This document shows positions 1 through 11,174 of a stretch of DNA of 64,000 nucleotides, piece by piece (the stretch's first letter is position 1; every line of letters begins with the position of its first letter). Both the position numbers and the translations under genes were made by a program. The notes beneath the pieces are model-generated. The model did not search any database. It saw nothing but the letters and a program-made list of their open reading frames with translations, and was not told the DNA's origin. Source of the stretch: Siphonodentalium dalli (taxonomy: Eukaryota > Mollusca > Scaphopoda > Gadilida > Siphonodentaliidae); assembly GCA_032622095.1 (NCBI GenBank), contig CP136061.1, forward strand, positions 133,755,587 to 133,819,586, written 5' to 3'.

Positions 1-29
1 AGTTTGACCAGGTGGTCGTCGCTGTCGTA

Positions 30-345
30 TTGGCGAGCCCGTGCGACGCCCGTGCAGCGCATGCGCAGACGAGATATCGGAAACGGGTGGAGCTATCGAC
101 TTGAAATTTGGTATGTGAATGTATCTTGCGCCGGGTACAAATTTTATCGGGTCGCCGAGCCCGTGCGACGCCCGTGCAGCGCATGCGCAGACGAGATCTC
201 GGAAACGGGTGGAGCTATCGACTTGAAATTTGCTATGTGAATGTATCTTGCGCCGGGTACAAATTTTATCGGGTCGCCGAATCCGTGCGACGCCAGCTTC
301 GCGCATGCGCAGACCAGATCTCGGAAACGGGTGGAGCTACCGGGT
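30..345. repeat. 122-bp tandem repeat, about 2.6 copies
   Basis: The block starting gagcccgtgcgacgcc at 35 recurs at 157 and, with changes, at 279, which gives an exact 122-bp period. Each unit contains gcgcatgcgcagac and cggaaacgggtggagcta. The last unit is degenerate. Open frames run through it on the plus strand only because the repeat carries them along. The array may extend left of the window. Confidence 0.9.
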
Positions 346-1248
346 ACAAATTTTTCTTATTGAAACGCGTGGAGCTAAAAATTAAAAAAAAATATTAAAA
401 AAATGTCATGTTTCGGACAAGCCGCCGGTGGCTAACCTGCTAGTATATTATATAAGTATCATAGTTCGCGACGTAACCACAATTACATAACAGGTGGTGG
501 ATTGTGACAATTATAAATTAGCACACGCCATGCAAAAAAAGCAATCACGAAATATAAATATGACATCAAATTCAAGACATCCGCTGATGATTTATCTAAA
601 AAAAGGCGGTGACATTCTATTTGTAGACAATTTTGTTTATTGCATTTGCTTTGGAAGGACACATTGTCGGTTAAAACTCGAATAAAATAATTTTACTTAT
701 TAGCAAATCATATATAGCATATCACTGGCCGATATTCATGATTTTAAAGACGAAAAACGCCCTGTAATCCGCGATGAATTTACAAATGCCATTTCCATCC
801 CTTCCCGGTGTACTTCGAGTCCTCTTTATGTTTACATTTAGCTTTCTATGTCGTGACTTACCCTCTCACAGTTTAGTGTCCGCATAGTTGTGTCCGCAGT
901 TACCCAGGCGGCCAGTTATGATATCTTCTAGTTTTGAGATCCATTAATTTTCAACTGAAAGCAGAATTGAATATATTCCGAGACTGAACCGAAATGTATC
1001 ATGTTTCTAACGGTCATATAGACTGGTAACCATTTATTATATACAGTGCATATACTAATCTTATATAAATATTGTATAATGACTTCAATCGCATTATATG
1101 CACAGATCATACTGGAGTGATATGTTTGTCCCGGGTTCGTCAACTGTTTCCAATTTATAGTCACCAAAATATTTAACGTTCAGTTGGTTTTTTCCTTCTT
1201 ATCAAATTTAGTGCCTCAATTTTCCCCATTATTCTGCATTATTGTGAA
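346..1248. other. AT-rich stretch without a recognised feature
   Basis: I see no conserved domain, exon pair or repeat family here. The short open frames at 494-685 (plus) and 928-1167 (minus) show no protein-like composition or splice context. Confidence 0.5.
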
Positions 1249-1252
1249 TTAA

Positions 1253-1469
1253 CCCTTTGAGTGCCACAAAATAAGTCTCTTAAAGAATATAAGAATAAAT
1301 GATTAAATTTGTAAAAAATTATATAAAGAAAAAAAATAAAAAAAAAATTGTTAGGCCAATGCATTCTCTTATATATGCGAGGCGACCTATGGTCGACTCG
1401 CATATATAAGAGAATGCATTGGCACAGGGTATATGTGTTGATACAAAAATCGACCTGGCACTCAAATGG
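1253..1469. mobile_element. 217-bp piggyBac-type MITE with long hairpin
   Basis: The element is bounded by TTAA at 1249-1252 and 1470-1473. Its ends are near-perfect inverted copies: CCCTTTGAGTGCCA on the left and the complement with one change on the right. Inside lies a 27-bp perfect inverted repeat (1355-1381 and 1397-1423) around a 15-nt spacer that is itself a short palindrome. TTAA target sites with CCC(T/A)TT ends are known for piggyBac elements. There is no ORF, so it would be non-autonomous. Relatives of the hairpin occur near 20.9, 34.5, 35.3, 38.2, 38.5, 49.1 and 59.1 kb. Confidence 0.8.
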
Positions 1470-1654
1470 TTAAAGAACTTATAAATCATTAGGTAATTAT
1501 TTTGAAGAAGAAAATAGTATGAAAATTGAGTTTTGTTCTCTATATAATCGTTGTTTTTATATTCCACTATATATATATATATTATGCACATATATTGTCA
1601 ACATTATCCACTGTTTCTGATTTCGTGAAATTGTTTGAGTTTCCTTTCCTGAAT

Positions 1655-1705
1655 CATTTCATACGAAATAATGACAAGGAAAATACGAAATAATGACAAG
1701 GAAAG
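1655..1705. repeat. Short direct duplication
   Basis: The word acgaaataatgacaaggaaa occurs twice in tandem, starting near 1663 and 1685. It looks like slippage and has no evident function. Confidence 0.7.
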
Positions 1706-2040
1706 AAGCTGGATTTATTGATAAACGGACATGGCACTTTTGAACCTCTGACCTTTTATATACATATTTCGATGGTAGAGACAATATAAGTAGATAAGTA
1801 AACGAGTTACCTATACATGTATAATTGGGTCTATATAGTCTGAAGAAAACTTGCCCAAGTCATCACCTGAAGTCATAGCCATTTTCCAGTTTATTACATT
1901 TTTTGCACAAAATCGAGCCAAACGCTCTTTAATGATACCTTATGGAAATAGTAACCACGAACGCTCTTTATTATATCAACATAATAATTGTCGGACCCCG
2001 AGTTTTCATTGTACGACTTCAATACGTCTCTGGGATATCA

Positions 2041-2315
2041 TGCCTCTATTCCGAAGGTTCGCTATTCCGAAGGTTCCCCATTCCGAATGTCTCTATTCCG
2101 AAGCTCTGATTCTATTCCGCAATGTAAATGCAGTACCTTAAACTAATCTTCCTTTAGCGTATTCTTGCCCCCAAAATCCTTTACTTCCTACGCCGTCTTC
2201 CGAATAGAGACATTCGGAATGGGGAACCTTCGGAATAGCGAACCTTCGGAATATCTATTCCATAAGGTTATCAATTTCGAAGGTTCGCCGTTCCGAAGGT
2301 TCGCTATTCCGAAGG
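2041..2315. repeat. TTCCGAAGGTTCG satellite-like words, both orientations
   Basis: Units of about 16-17 bp (tattccgaaggttcgc and variants) are repeated at 2041-2110, then in the opposite orientation at about 2198-2250 and forward again to 2315. A third cluster lies at about 3358-3432. Orientation switches and imperfect spacing suggest a decayed minisatellite that is part of a TIR element. Confidence 0.6.
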
Positions 2316-3098
2316 GTTATTTTTTATTCTATTATAAACGAGGACCTTTCCTTACAGGCCCACCTAATTTTCGAGTCACTGATTATTTTTTGTATAGTGC
2401 CTTGATATACGGTTTTATTAACAATCTATGCCATACAATATTATTAAAGTACTATAATTCATCACCATTTGAAACGTCTGTGTCACAGAAGGTGCCCATA
2501 GAGAAATAGAAAACAGCTGAAATCATAGAAAGATTACCCCCGTTTTGGCTCCCAGAATGCATCAGAATTCAAACTAAAATTGTATTTTCAATGGAAGGGG
2601 TATAACTATATCATTAAAATTTAGAGTTATTCCACCTCCATTGAAAATAATACAATTTGAACTGCAATGCAGATGGAAAAATAAACCCGCCAGTAACTCA
2701 ACAAAAACAACATGTTGACAGTTTATTACACCGGTTAAGTTGACAATACAATGTTTTGGAGCTTCCTCTTTCAAATGGTATATAATATGGCATATATTTT
2801 ATATATGTGATCTGGGGGTTCGAACATTAAGTGGGCCTTTAATTCTCGACGGTCTACGTTACAAACATATACGACATCTTAGTATGGACGAACTGGCGTT
2901 TATAACTCGTGTGTAGGTTGGTGTAAATAATGTATTGAGAATTAAGGTTATACGTAAAGGCATCAAATATTTTATGGGAACACACGGAAACAAAACATTG
3001 ATCTACCACCAAGACGGCGTAGGAAGTAAAGGATTTTGGGGGCAAGAATACGCTAAAAGAAGATTAGTTTAAGGTACTGCATTTACATTGCGGAATAT
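2113..3098. mobile_element. Inverted-repeat element with about 87-bp arms
   Basis: Positions 2113-2199 and 3011-3098 are inverted copies about 87 bp long with roughly one mismatch; both carry ttgcccccaaaatcc and ctacgccgtctt. The interior contains further copies of a TTCCGAAGGTTCG word (2198-2315) and a smaller inverted repeat at about 2569-2594 and 2637-2663. No clear target-site duplication is visible, so the exact ends are uncertain. I see no coding potential. Confidence 0.55.
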
Positions 3099-3357
3099 CG
3101 CTGACTATATATATATGTGCGATGAACCTATGCAAATGCAATTGTGTTGAGATCTGATGTTTCTTCCAAAGACGTGATGTGATGCCTGTTTTGTTTCAGC
3201 CATGCAGTCATCATGTTTCCTTAAAAAACGATAAACTTATACTGTCGTCCTGTCGTAATAGAATTTTCCATTCCATGCATTGTGGGTTTTTTTTTATTGG
3301 GGGGTGGCATGTAAATGTTGATGTATTACTGAATAAATAGACCCAAAATAGAACACA

Positions 3358-3432
3358 TTGGAATAGAGAACATTCGGAATAAAGAACCGTCGGAATAGAG
3401 AACCTTCGGAATAAAGAACCTTCAGAATAGAC
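3358..3432. repeat. Third TTCGGAATA cluster
   Basis: Four to five copies of cggaataaagaaccttcg-type words occur here, the reverse orientation of the cluster at 2041. The spacing is about 18 bp. Confidence 0.6.
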
Positions 3433-3571
3433 ATAATTAAAACCCGTTCATCCTGGGGTCCCATTTTTGTCTGCCATGATTCTCCGCTCGCGATACTTTT
3501 ATCACATGTTTTGGAAACATGGTGTGCTGCATGCATGGGGTGTGGCTGGGGGTCTCCGTTGGCGTGTGTGT

Positions 3572-3690
3572 GTGGGGGGGGGGATTTCCACCTTGGAGTT
3601 TCCAACTGCACCCCTTCCCATTAAACCATACCAAACTCACAAGTTTGCGTAATTCCATTTGAACCTCCACCCCCCCCCCCCCCCCATTGG
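3572..3690. repeat. G and C homopolymer tracts
   Basis: There is a G run near 3576 and a C run of about 18 near 3668-3685. The sequence between and around them resembles, in reverse complement, the segment at about 32,215-32,325, which also carries a long G run. This points to a short dispersed element with a G-rich tract. Confidence 0.5.
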
Positions 3691-3785
3691 GGGCTTTGAC
3701 TGTTCTCAACTGTTCCCCCACATTCCAGGATGGTATGTATAGCCCATTATAAATATGAGTCAGAAGAAAATTGCATCTATAATGG

Positions 3786-3975
3786 TCTGATGCGAGGCAA
3801 ATTCACACCACAATTTGTTTTTCTTAAATATATGAGCGCCGTTTTTTACTTGCCACTGGGGGATAGACCAGGACACACCGGGCCGACCATGGTTCAGCCT
3901 GGTGTGAACACTTTGAAATCTGGACATTAAAATTGCAAAATTCATGCATCTAGACTGGCATCAAGCTTTCCAATT
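3786..3975 (+). repeat. Diverged direct repeat, copy 1
   Basis: This stretch includes ccaggacacaccgg and accatggttc, followed by ctggtgtgaa and ttgaaatctg. The same order of words recurs at 5041-5220. The copies have diverged and show indels, so this is an old duplication or two members of a dispersed family. Confidence 0.65.
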
Positions 3976-4852
3976 GTTGGAATTTTCCAATTTGACACCC
4001 CGTCACCCCGTAAGGTTATAAAATTTCCAACTCATGTCCATTGCAGTAAAAAAAATTGTCCAAAAGTAAGAAAATGTGCAATGTTGGACTAAAAGCATGC
4101 AACAAATATTCCCCACTAATAAATTGTTGGAAGATCTAACTACCGGAACAATTTCATTCTTTTGTTGGCGTGGCATTTTCAACTATTATGAGTCAGGTAA
4201 TTTCCAACTGTTGAACATTTTGACCAAAGTTGGAGATGAGACACCCCCTCCCCACAAAAGAAATTTCCCCTGTGTTTTGGTAGATACGTGCTGAGTACAG
4301 TAAATGCACAAAGTCATACGCGTCCCCCCAACTTTGGTAAAAAAAATTCCAACAGTAAGTCCAACTCAAGTGGTGGAATTTTTCGAACTTATGATTTTGG
4401 GTCTGGGTCAAGGGGGTGGCAGCCGTGGGAATTTTCTAAAATGGACACCGCTCAACGGAGACACTCTTTTGCAATGTCCCTGGTCAAAAACCACAAATCC
4501 ACCTGTATCGACACTATTTATCGTGTTATTCATAACTACCACTTACTGGCTTGAATATACATTTTGAAGGTTCCTCTTCCCGGTGATATTTTGTTTTGTG
4601 CGATTATAATAGATTGTGAGATGTAGATTTTTATTTCGTACACATAGTTTTCTATTTTAGACGATTTATAACATGAATTTTCCAGCCAATTGTTGGTGCT
4701 ATTATGAACCTAGTTTATGTCTCACATGTCTTTTCAAATGTGTTGTATTGTTTCCGTTATATATACTGAGCAAAGTAAAGCCAAATGGAACTTAGATTTT
4801 ATTTATGAAATCTTGTTGTGCGTATGTCTGCATGTGTGTGAGAGAGAGGGTG

Positions 4853-4876
4853 GGTGTGTGTGTGTGTGTGTGTGTT
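4853..4876. repeat. GT microsatellite
   Basis: About twelve consecutive gt dinucleotides, preceded by a short GA run at about 4840-4848. Confidence 0.95.
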
Positions 4877-5040
4877 TGTTTTTTTTTTGGTATAATGTCA
4901 ATATCTTGATATACATTTTGTATTATAGTGGTTTACATATGTTGATCTTAGAAAGTTTATATTAAACTAGCTTTATGTGTTTAATATGTTGATAATTTCC
5001 CAAGTGTTGAACAAATATGATATTTTCCGGACTATACGCC

Positions 5041-5220
5041 AGGCAAATGCACAATCCGATATGTTTTTCTTGAATTAATTATCAGTTTTGACTGGCCACT
5101 GGGAGAGATCAGGACACACCGGTTCGACCATGGTTCGGTCTGGTGTGAGAACGTTTTGAAATCTGAACATGAAAATAGATCAATCCTAGAATCTACACTG
5201 GCCTAAAACTTTAAGTTACC
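5041..5220 (+). repeat. Diverged direct repeat, copy 2
   Basis: Partner of the segment at 3786-3975; it contains caggacacaccgg, accatggttcgg and ttttgaaatctgaacat in the same order. Confidence 0.65.
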
Positions 5221-5597
5221 CACACCCGTATCCGTACCGGTTTGAAATCTCAAACTCGCTAATATCAATCACACAAGAAACAAAGAACTAGATTTATTTT
5301 GGAACTCAAATAATTGGTCTTCGCTAATGGAGGTCTTTCCTAGGACGAATTTAACTGTGTGGAGTCTAAAATCCAATAGGGTTATCTCGCCAAAGATACC
5401 GAGACTCAGAACAGTTGCAATGTCCCATGTATGCTACTTACAATGTACACTTAAAAAACGACGAAATTCTATATATCAGACAAGCAAAGAATCATGCTAC
5501 CTCTGTCATTGTTTGGTGTAAACAGTATTTATTCCATATAATTCAATATATACATGTACACTATACAATATGATGTATACATATTGGTGGTATGGAG

Positions 5598-6838
5598 TAT
5601 CGGAGGCCAAATTCACATTTAATAATTAATTGTGCTTAAGCGCAATCAATTGCGCTTAAGCGCAATTCATGGTTATATGTAACAAAACACCCCTGGTGAA
5701 TAAATAGGTTTCTCCATAACTTAGCATTAACTCCTATTGACATGTCACCTCTTGGTTTCATTGGATTGATTGGGTAGGGAGCTAGCCCAACTTCTTTATA
5801 AAAATGGCTGACTCGCAATAGTATCACCTTCTGTTTTAGTTGGAGCGACTCGTGATAGCATTATATTATCTTCGGTATATATTAGTTGGGGCTACTTGCA
5901 ATAGCATTACTTTCTGTATTAGTCGGGGCGACATTGATTTTCTTAAATTTTCGAGTATACAGGCACACCAAATGAGGGAAGCAAGCCCTCGGTGACACCA
6001 CATTCACACTATTATGATCATGGAAATACTATAGATGTGTGCAAGAGATGCTGATTTAATAAGAAAAACTAGAGCTCCAGGACTGAGACACCAAAGCTCC
6101 AGTGATTACACACCATTTTTTGGACAGGGATGCTGATAATATGAAAATAGGGTTTTTCCCCCTGATTTAAGTCAATAAGTAAACCATACAGTAATGCTCT
6201 AATTAATCGACTCCTTAACCACAGAAGAATTATGGATAACTTTTCAGAATTTAGTCGGAAATATGGCTTGTTGCCATTCATTGGAAAGCTCTCGAGAGCT
6301 TTTCGATGAATGGCAACAAGCCATATTTCCGACTAAATCCTGAAACGTTACCCATACTTCTGCTGTGGTTAAGAAGTCGATTAATTAGAGCATTACTGTA
6401 TGAGGTAAGAAAGCCCTCATGCAGTGACACCGCATGCATGTACCGGTATAGGCTAAACTCTGTGCAAAAATACATTAAAAACATCATACAAAAAATTACT
6501 AAGAGTTCCGGGAAGGCGACATCAATTCTTTGGATAGAGGGATGCTGATAATATGTAATTAGGGATTCTCCTTGTTGAACACATACTCACAGTTGACTGT
6601 TGAGTACAGGTCAAAATTAGCCCAATGCTCATCTTGTGTTGCTAGGTGATACACCAGGTCATGCTAATAGTTTATGGGTGGGTTAGATAGTAGTCACAAT
6701 TATGCTTAAGCGCAATTAATTGCGCTTAAGCGTAATTAATTACACTTAAGCGTAAATGCCATATTTGCGCTTAAGCACAATATGTGGTATTTGCGCTTAA
6801 GCGCAATTCATTATTAAATGTGAATTTGGCCTCCCATA
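5598..6838. mobile_element. 1.24-kb TIR element with palindromic core, copy 1
   Basis: The ends are TATCGGAGGCCAAATTCAC on the left and the inverted GTGAATTTGGCCTCCCATA on the right, flanked by a 6-bp direct repeat atggag (5592-5597 and 6839-6844). Sub-terminal zones are full of gcgcttaagcgcaa words. The centre, about 6181-6407, is a large imperfect palindrome around gaaagctctcgagagcttttc (arms about 110 bp). A second copy of nearly the same length lies inverted at 17,908-19,144. No transposase is present, so it is non-autonomous. The 6-bp duplication and the TATGGG terminus are shared with the 9.78-kb element at 22,011. Confidence 0.85.
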
Positions 6839-6844
6839 ATGGAG

Positions 6845-7285
6845 GGGATCTGACATCAAGCACAAATATTATTGGGCTCGTTTCCGGTCACATGTAGATA
6901 TAAGCCCACACAACGAGAGCGTATACGCACGGTTAAGTTATGATGTTCACGAGAATTTTAGAAGATCGTTATTTGGTAACTTTATAATTGTCTATCTGTT
7001 GCTCAGCTACTCACAGTGTGGACTGGGTCGATATATATATCAAAATACTTTTTACTTCTTATGGAGTAATCGAATAAAATTGGTTGTAAAGATAAACAAA
7101 ATTGAGCTCCTGTGACAAATTGCGGAGAACTGATTTCATTGTTCAAATGTGTCATCTAGTTGGATGATCCCGACTTTAGTGTTGTAATGCGACATTTTAA
7201 TATACTTTGATAACGAATACAAGGCTGACAACAAATTAAAAGAAGTATATTTATCATAAACTTGCCAACCGCTGGTCCGGAAAAT
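6845..7285. other. Spacer without recognised feature
   Basis: AT-rich sequence between the 1.24-kb element and the degraded start of the LINE. I see nothing specific. The minus-strand open frame 7136-7456 overlaps the LINE antisense and is not protein-like. Confidence 0.4.
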
Positions 7286-7289
7286 ATAA

Positions 7290-10200
7290 TATCTGATACA
7301 CAATCTCGCATGATTCAGGAACACAAAGATCAATTGAGGGACATGGAAATTTAACAACAGTTTATTGAGAGACAAAAAGTATATAGAATTAGTTAAAACT
7401 ATAATTGCTGAGGTAGTAGACCAATATGTGAACAATAACACTGAAAATATACGCATTGGGGAGGAAAATCTTTTTTAAATCAATGATCAACTATTTTGGG
7501 AAACCCTAAAAATTATGATTCGTGGCCAAACTATTGCATACTCTTCAAATTTGAAAAAGGGAAGAAATGAATCTGAAAATAAACTTGAGACCGAAATTTC
7601 AAGGCTTTCGGAAATACTCGACAATGGTGATGAATCGGTCGCTGCAAAAATAGATAAATTAAAATCAGAGCTAATCGAATTAAAGGCACGTGAGGCCTTA
7701 GTTGTCGAAAATATTCATATTTGTTCCAATCACCGTAAACAGAAAAACATTAAAACGCATACAGTTTCGTTCATATGTACCATGACCATCTCGTAAACAG
7801 CATGTTATCATAAAGATTTACTATATTTTACCTAAGCAAGAGCCTGATTGTGTTACAGAATACAACACAATGCTGCTGGCTAATCACACACAAATGGCAT
7901 AAACGCTCTTTATGCGTTCCATATCAGGAATTCACCCACAAAGAACGCTCTTTATGTTTACCATCATAATATAAACAAACACCAGAAAAGTTACTTTTTA
8001 TGCTTTTGTTTACATAACAATGGTCACAAATATGACAATAACATACTGTTTGTGCGATATTTCTTATTTGTATACGGACAAAGTCTGTCTACATTTTGAT
8101 GTTCTTTCTGTTTGTGGCGGTTTTTGACGGGTGGAAATATTTTCACAGGATACCCACCGCCAAGGCCAACCGTACCTTTAAGAGACAAGAAAATACAGGG
8201 AATAATTCTGAGAACAAAAGCAAAATGGAAAGTAGAAGGGGAAAAATCAACCAAATACTTTTGCAATTTAGAAAAAAGAAGCTACACTGAAAAAACTATT
8301 GCCAAACTAATTAAAAGTGATGGATCTGAAATAACCGAACTTTCTGACATAATTGAAGAACAACACAAGTTTTACAAAAATCTATATGAATCAAAGATTG
8401 AACCAACAGCTGGAGATGAAGAAAATAATTTTCTTGATGTTGAAAACCCTTTTCTGAATTTCTTGGATACGCAAGAAACTGAATCCTTGGAGGGACAACT
8501 AACTGAATACGAATGCACAGCATCATTAAAAAAGATAAAAAATGAAAAATCCCCAGGATCAGATGGATATACAGCAGAATTCTACAAATTTTTCTGGAAA
8601 GATCTGGGGCAATTTGTTGTTAACTCATTGAACTATGGTTTTCGTACACAAAAATTATCAGTCACGCAAAGATGTGGAATTACAACATGTCTGCCAAAAC
8701 CCAATAAACCTAAAGAATACATTAAAAATTGGAGGCCTATTTCGCTTCTCAATGTTGATGTTAAAATTGGATCAACAGTTATTGCTAATCGGGTAAAGAA
8801 AGTCCTCCCAAAACTTATTGCAGATTCACAACTTGGATTTCTAGCAGGGCGTTACATTGGGGAATCAACAAGGCTTACATTTGATTTATTAGAAAAATGC
8901 GAGCGAAGAGATATACCTGGATTACTAGTACTACTTGATTTTGAAAAAGCTTTTGAATCCTTAGAATGGAGTTATTTAGAAAATTGTTTAAAATTTTACA
9001 AATTTGGACCAGATATCATCGGTTGGGTAAAAACCTTTTATACAGATATTTTCAGCTATATTGTCAATAACGGAAACCTATCTAACAAGATAGATATACA
9101 TAGAGGGGTAAGACAAGGTGACCCACTTTCTCCTTACCTGTTTATTTTAGCGGTAGAAACTCTTAGCGCATCTTTAAAAAATAATTTAGATATAAACGGG
9201 ATAAAAATTAACAAAACTGAATACATGGTCTCACAATATGCAGATGACATGAACCTCTTCCTCAGGAATGACTCACACTCATTAAACTAAGCCCTTAATA
9301 CAGTCCGAAATTTCGCAAAGATAACAGGACTAAAAGCAAACTTCCAAAAAACTCAAGTCTTATGGATTGGATCGAAACGGGGCTGTGGTGAAGAAATTCC
9401 AACAGAAGAAAATATCCTATGGAATCACTCAAATTCGGTCACTATACTTGGTATTGAATTTAACCTCTTCAATGACGACTACATTGAAAATAATTACAAG
9501 ACAAAAATAAAAAAGCTAGAAAATCTACTGAATGACTGGTCCTTCAGACAACTAAGTCTTACTGGAAAAACAACAGTAATAAAGACTCTTGCACTTCCAA
9601 TGTTAATTCACTGTCTATCAGTACTACCTCCCCCTTCAAAAGACCCATCTCTAAAAATCCAACAAATCTTTTATCGCTTTTTATGGTCTGGAAAAAAAGA
9701 TAAAATTAAACGTAATGTTATAATAAATGAAATTGAAAACGGAGGCTTGAAGTTTCCACATATTGACTCGTTTGCAAATGCATTAAAAATGACCTGGATA
9801 CAAAAATTGCTAGACACTTCCAATAATGCCAGCTGGAAAAATATAATCTTAGATGACTTGGAGCCCTTTGGTGGTCCAAAAGTTTGGTTCTTTCAAAATG
9901 AAGCACTGACTATTATGGCAAATAAAGTTAATCCATTTTGGAAAAGCGTTATACAGGCTTGGAGTTTGGTAGATCAAGATATCAGCAGAGCCCCACAAGA
10001 CATCCAATCCCAATCCATTTATTGGAATAAATATATAAAAATAGACAATCATATGCTCTTAAACACTAAATGGATAAAGCAGGGTGTATTTTTTATAAAT
10101 GACTTGATGAAATATGATGGTGGACTCTTAGACTATCCATCATTCTGTAGCACTTATAATTTACAAATTCCTTTCACACACTATCAAGGGCTGTTGAATG

Positions 10201-10915
10201 CGATACCATCCCAATGGAGAGCATGTTTGAGAAATAGTGAGAAACTTGAATCAATTAAAAAAGAAAAAATAGAAATTCTCGGGAATGTCTTAACACCATG
10301 TAAGATTTTTTACCCAATTATTCTTAGACAATATGCTGAAACACCTTCCCACATACAAAAAAAATGGTCTAATAGACTTGGAATAGCTTTATGTGATTTG
10401 GATTGGAAACAAATATATAGGAACCCATATCATATCACAGATGATACTGGCCTGATAAGTTTTCAATACAAAATTAATCAAGACATACTTTATACAAATT
10501 CAAAATTATTCAAGTGTAAACTGTCAGAAACAGAATTATGCTCTTTTTGCGGGAACACGAAAGAAACAATTATACATCTCTTTTGGGATTGCCCCATTTC
10601 AAAATCAGTTCTACTTCAACTCCAACATAAGTTAAAAGAAAAGTGTGATATTACATTCGAATTAAAACCAGAGTATACTGTCCTATGTATGCATGGGGAT
10701 ATACATCCCAATGATACCCTTGATATCTGTACAATGCTGTATAGAAAATTTATATACTCATGTAAGATGAGGGCTACCAACCCAACTATAAATGGACTTC
10801 TTGAATTTTTTTAATATTATAAAAGAATTGAAACTCTAAACACATATTCCTTGAATGATAGAAGTAAAAAATATGGGGAAAGATGGGAAGCTCTGGAAGC
10901 AATTCTTAGCAATTG
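7290..10915 (+). pseudogene. L1/Tx1-like LINE ORF2, 5'-truncated and broken
   Basis: This is the endonuclease-to-reverse-transcriptase polyprotein of a non-LTR retrotransposon. From about 7335 the reading matches the linker after the endonuclease (GTWKFNNSLL, then RGQTIAYSS at 7521), with a stop at 7476-7478. Most of the endonuclease is missing. From about 8180 the frame runs through the reverse-transcriptase blocks NWRPISLLN, LDFEKAF, GVRQGDPLSPYLF and YADD (about 9238), then one in-frame TAA at 9288-9290. The same frame then continues to 10,814, with a CxxC-x8-H-x4-C motif (CSFCGN...HLFWDC) near 10,540-10,600 typical of the LINE C-terminus. A frameshift near 10,830 leads to a last short block ending at 10,915. 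Blocks and order fit the L1/Tx1 group, but I cannot place the clade precisely. It is a dead copy with only a handful of lesions. Confidence 0.85.
7698..8180. mobile_element. About 480-bp insertion splitting the LINE
   Basis: LINE protein homology stops at about 7697 (ELIELKARE) and resumes at about 8180 (KKIQGIILRTKAKW), where the family has no such gap. The intervening sequence has imperfect inverted ends: gaaaatatt..ccgtaaacagaaaaac near 7707-7748 against ttctttctgtttgtggcgg..gaaatattttc near 8103-8144. It contains two aaagaacgctctttatg words. The superfamily is unknown, and the exact borders and target duplication could not be fixed. Confidence 0.6.
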
Positions 10916-11174
10916 AAAACAAGGCAATATCTACTTCTCAGTGAAGCTATTACTCAAACTATGCTCATAATATGGATTTAATAACTTCCCCCCACGACAG
11001 TTCATAAATAAGTGATCATAAGTATCCAAGTTTCACAAATACACTGATTATCCACACAAAAAAAATTACTCGTTTTATATTTTGTTACTTTATATCTACA
11101 AATTACATTTAATCATATATACATGTATGTTCATATATACCTCAAAATATTTGAAAATGTTATACAATACTGAA
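10916..11174 (+). other. LINE 3' tail and AT-rich spacer
   Basis: Non-coding sequence follows the LINE stop. The LINE probably ends before about 11,000, but no poly-A tail or target-site duplication is clear. Nothing else is recognised. Confidence 0.4.

Noticed and set aside
6306-6548. Frame with NGNKPYFRLN shared with 18,238-18,498
   Set aside because: It lies in the palindromic core of the two 1.24-kb elements, so it is shared because the element is shared; frames differ by indels and there is no codon-level conservation.
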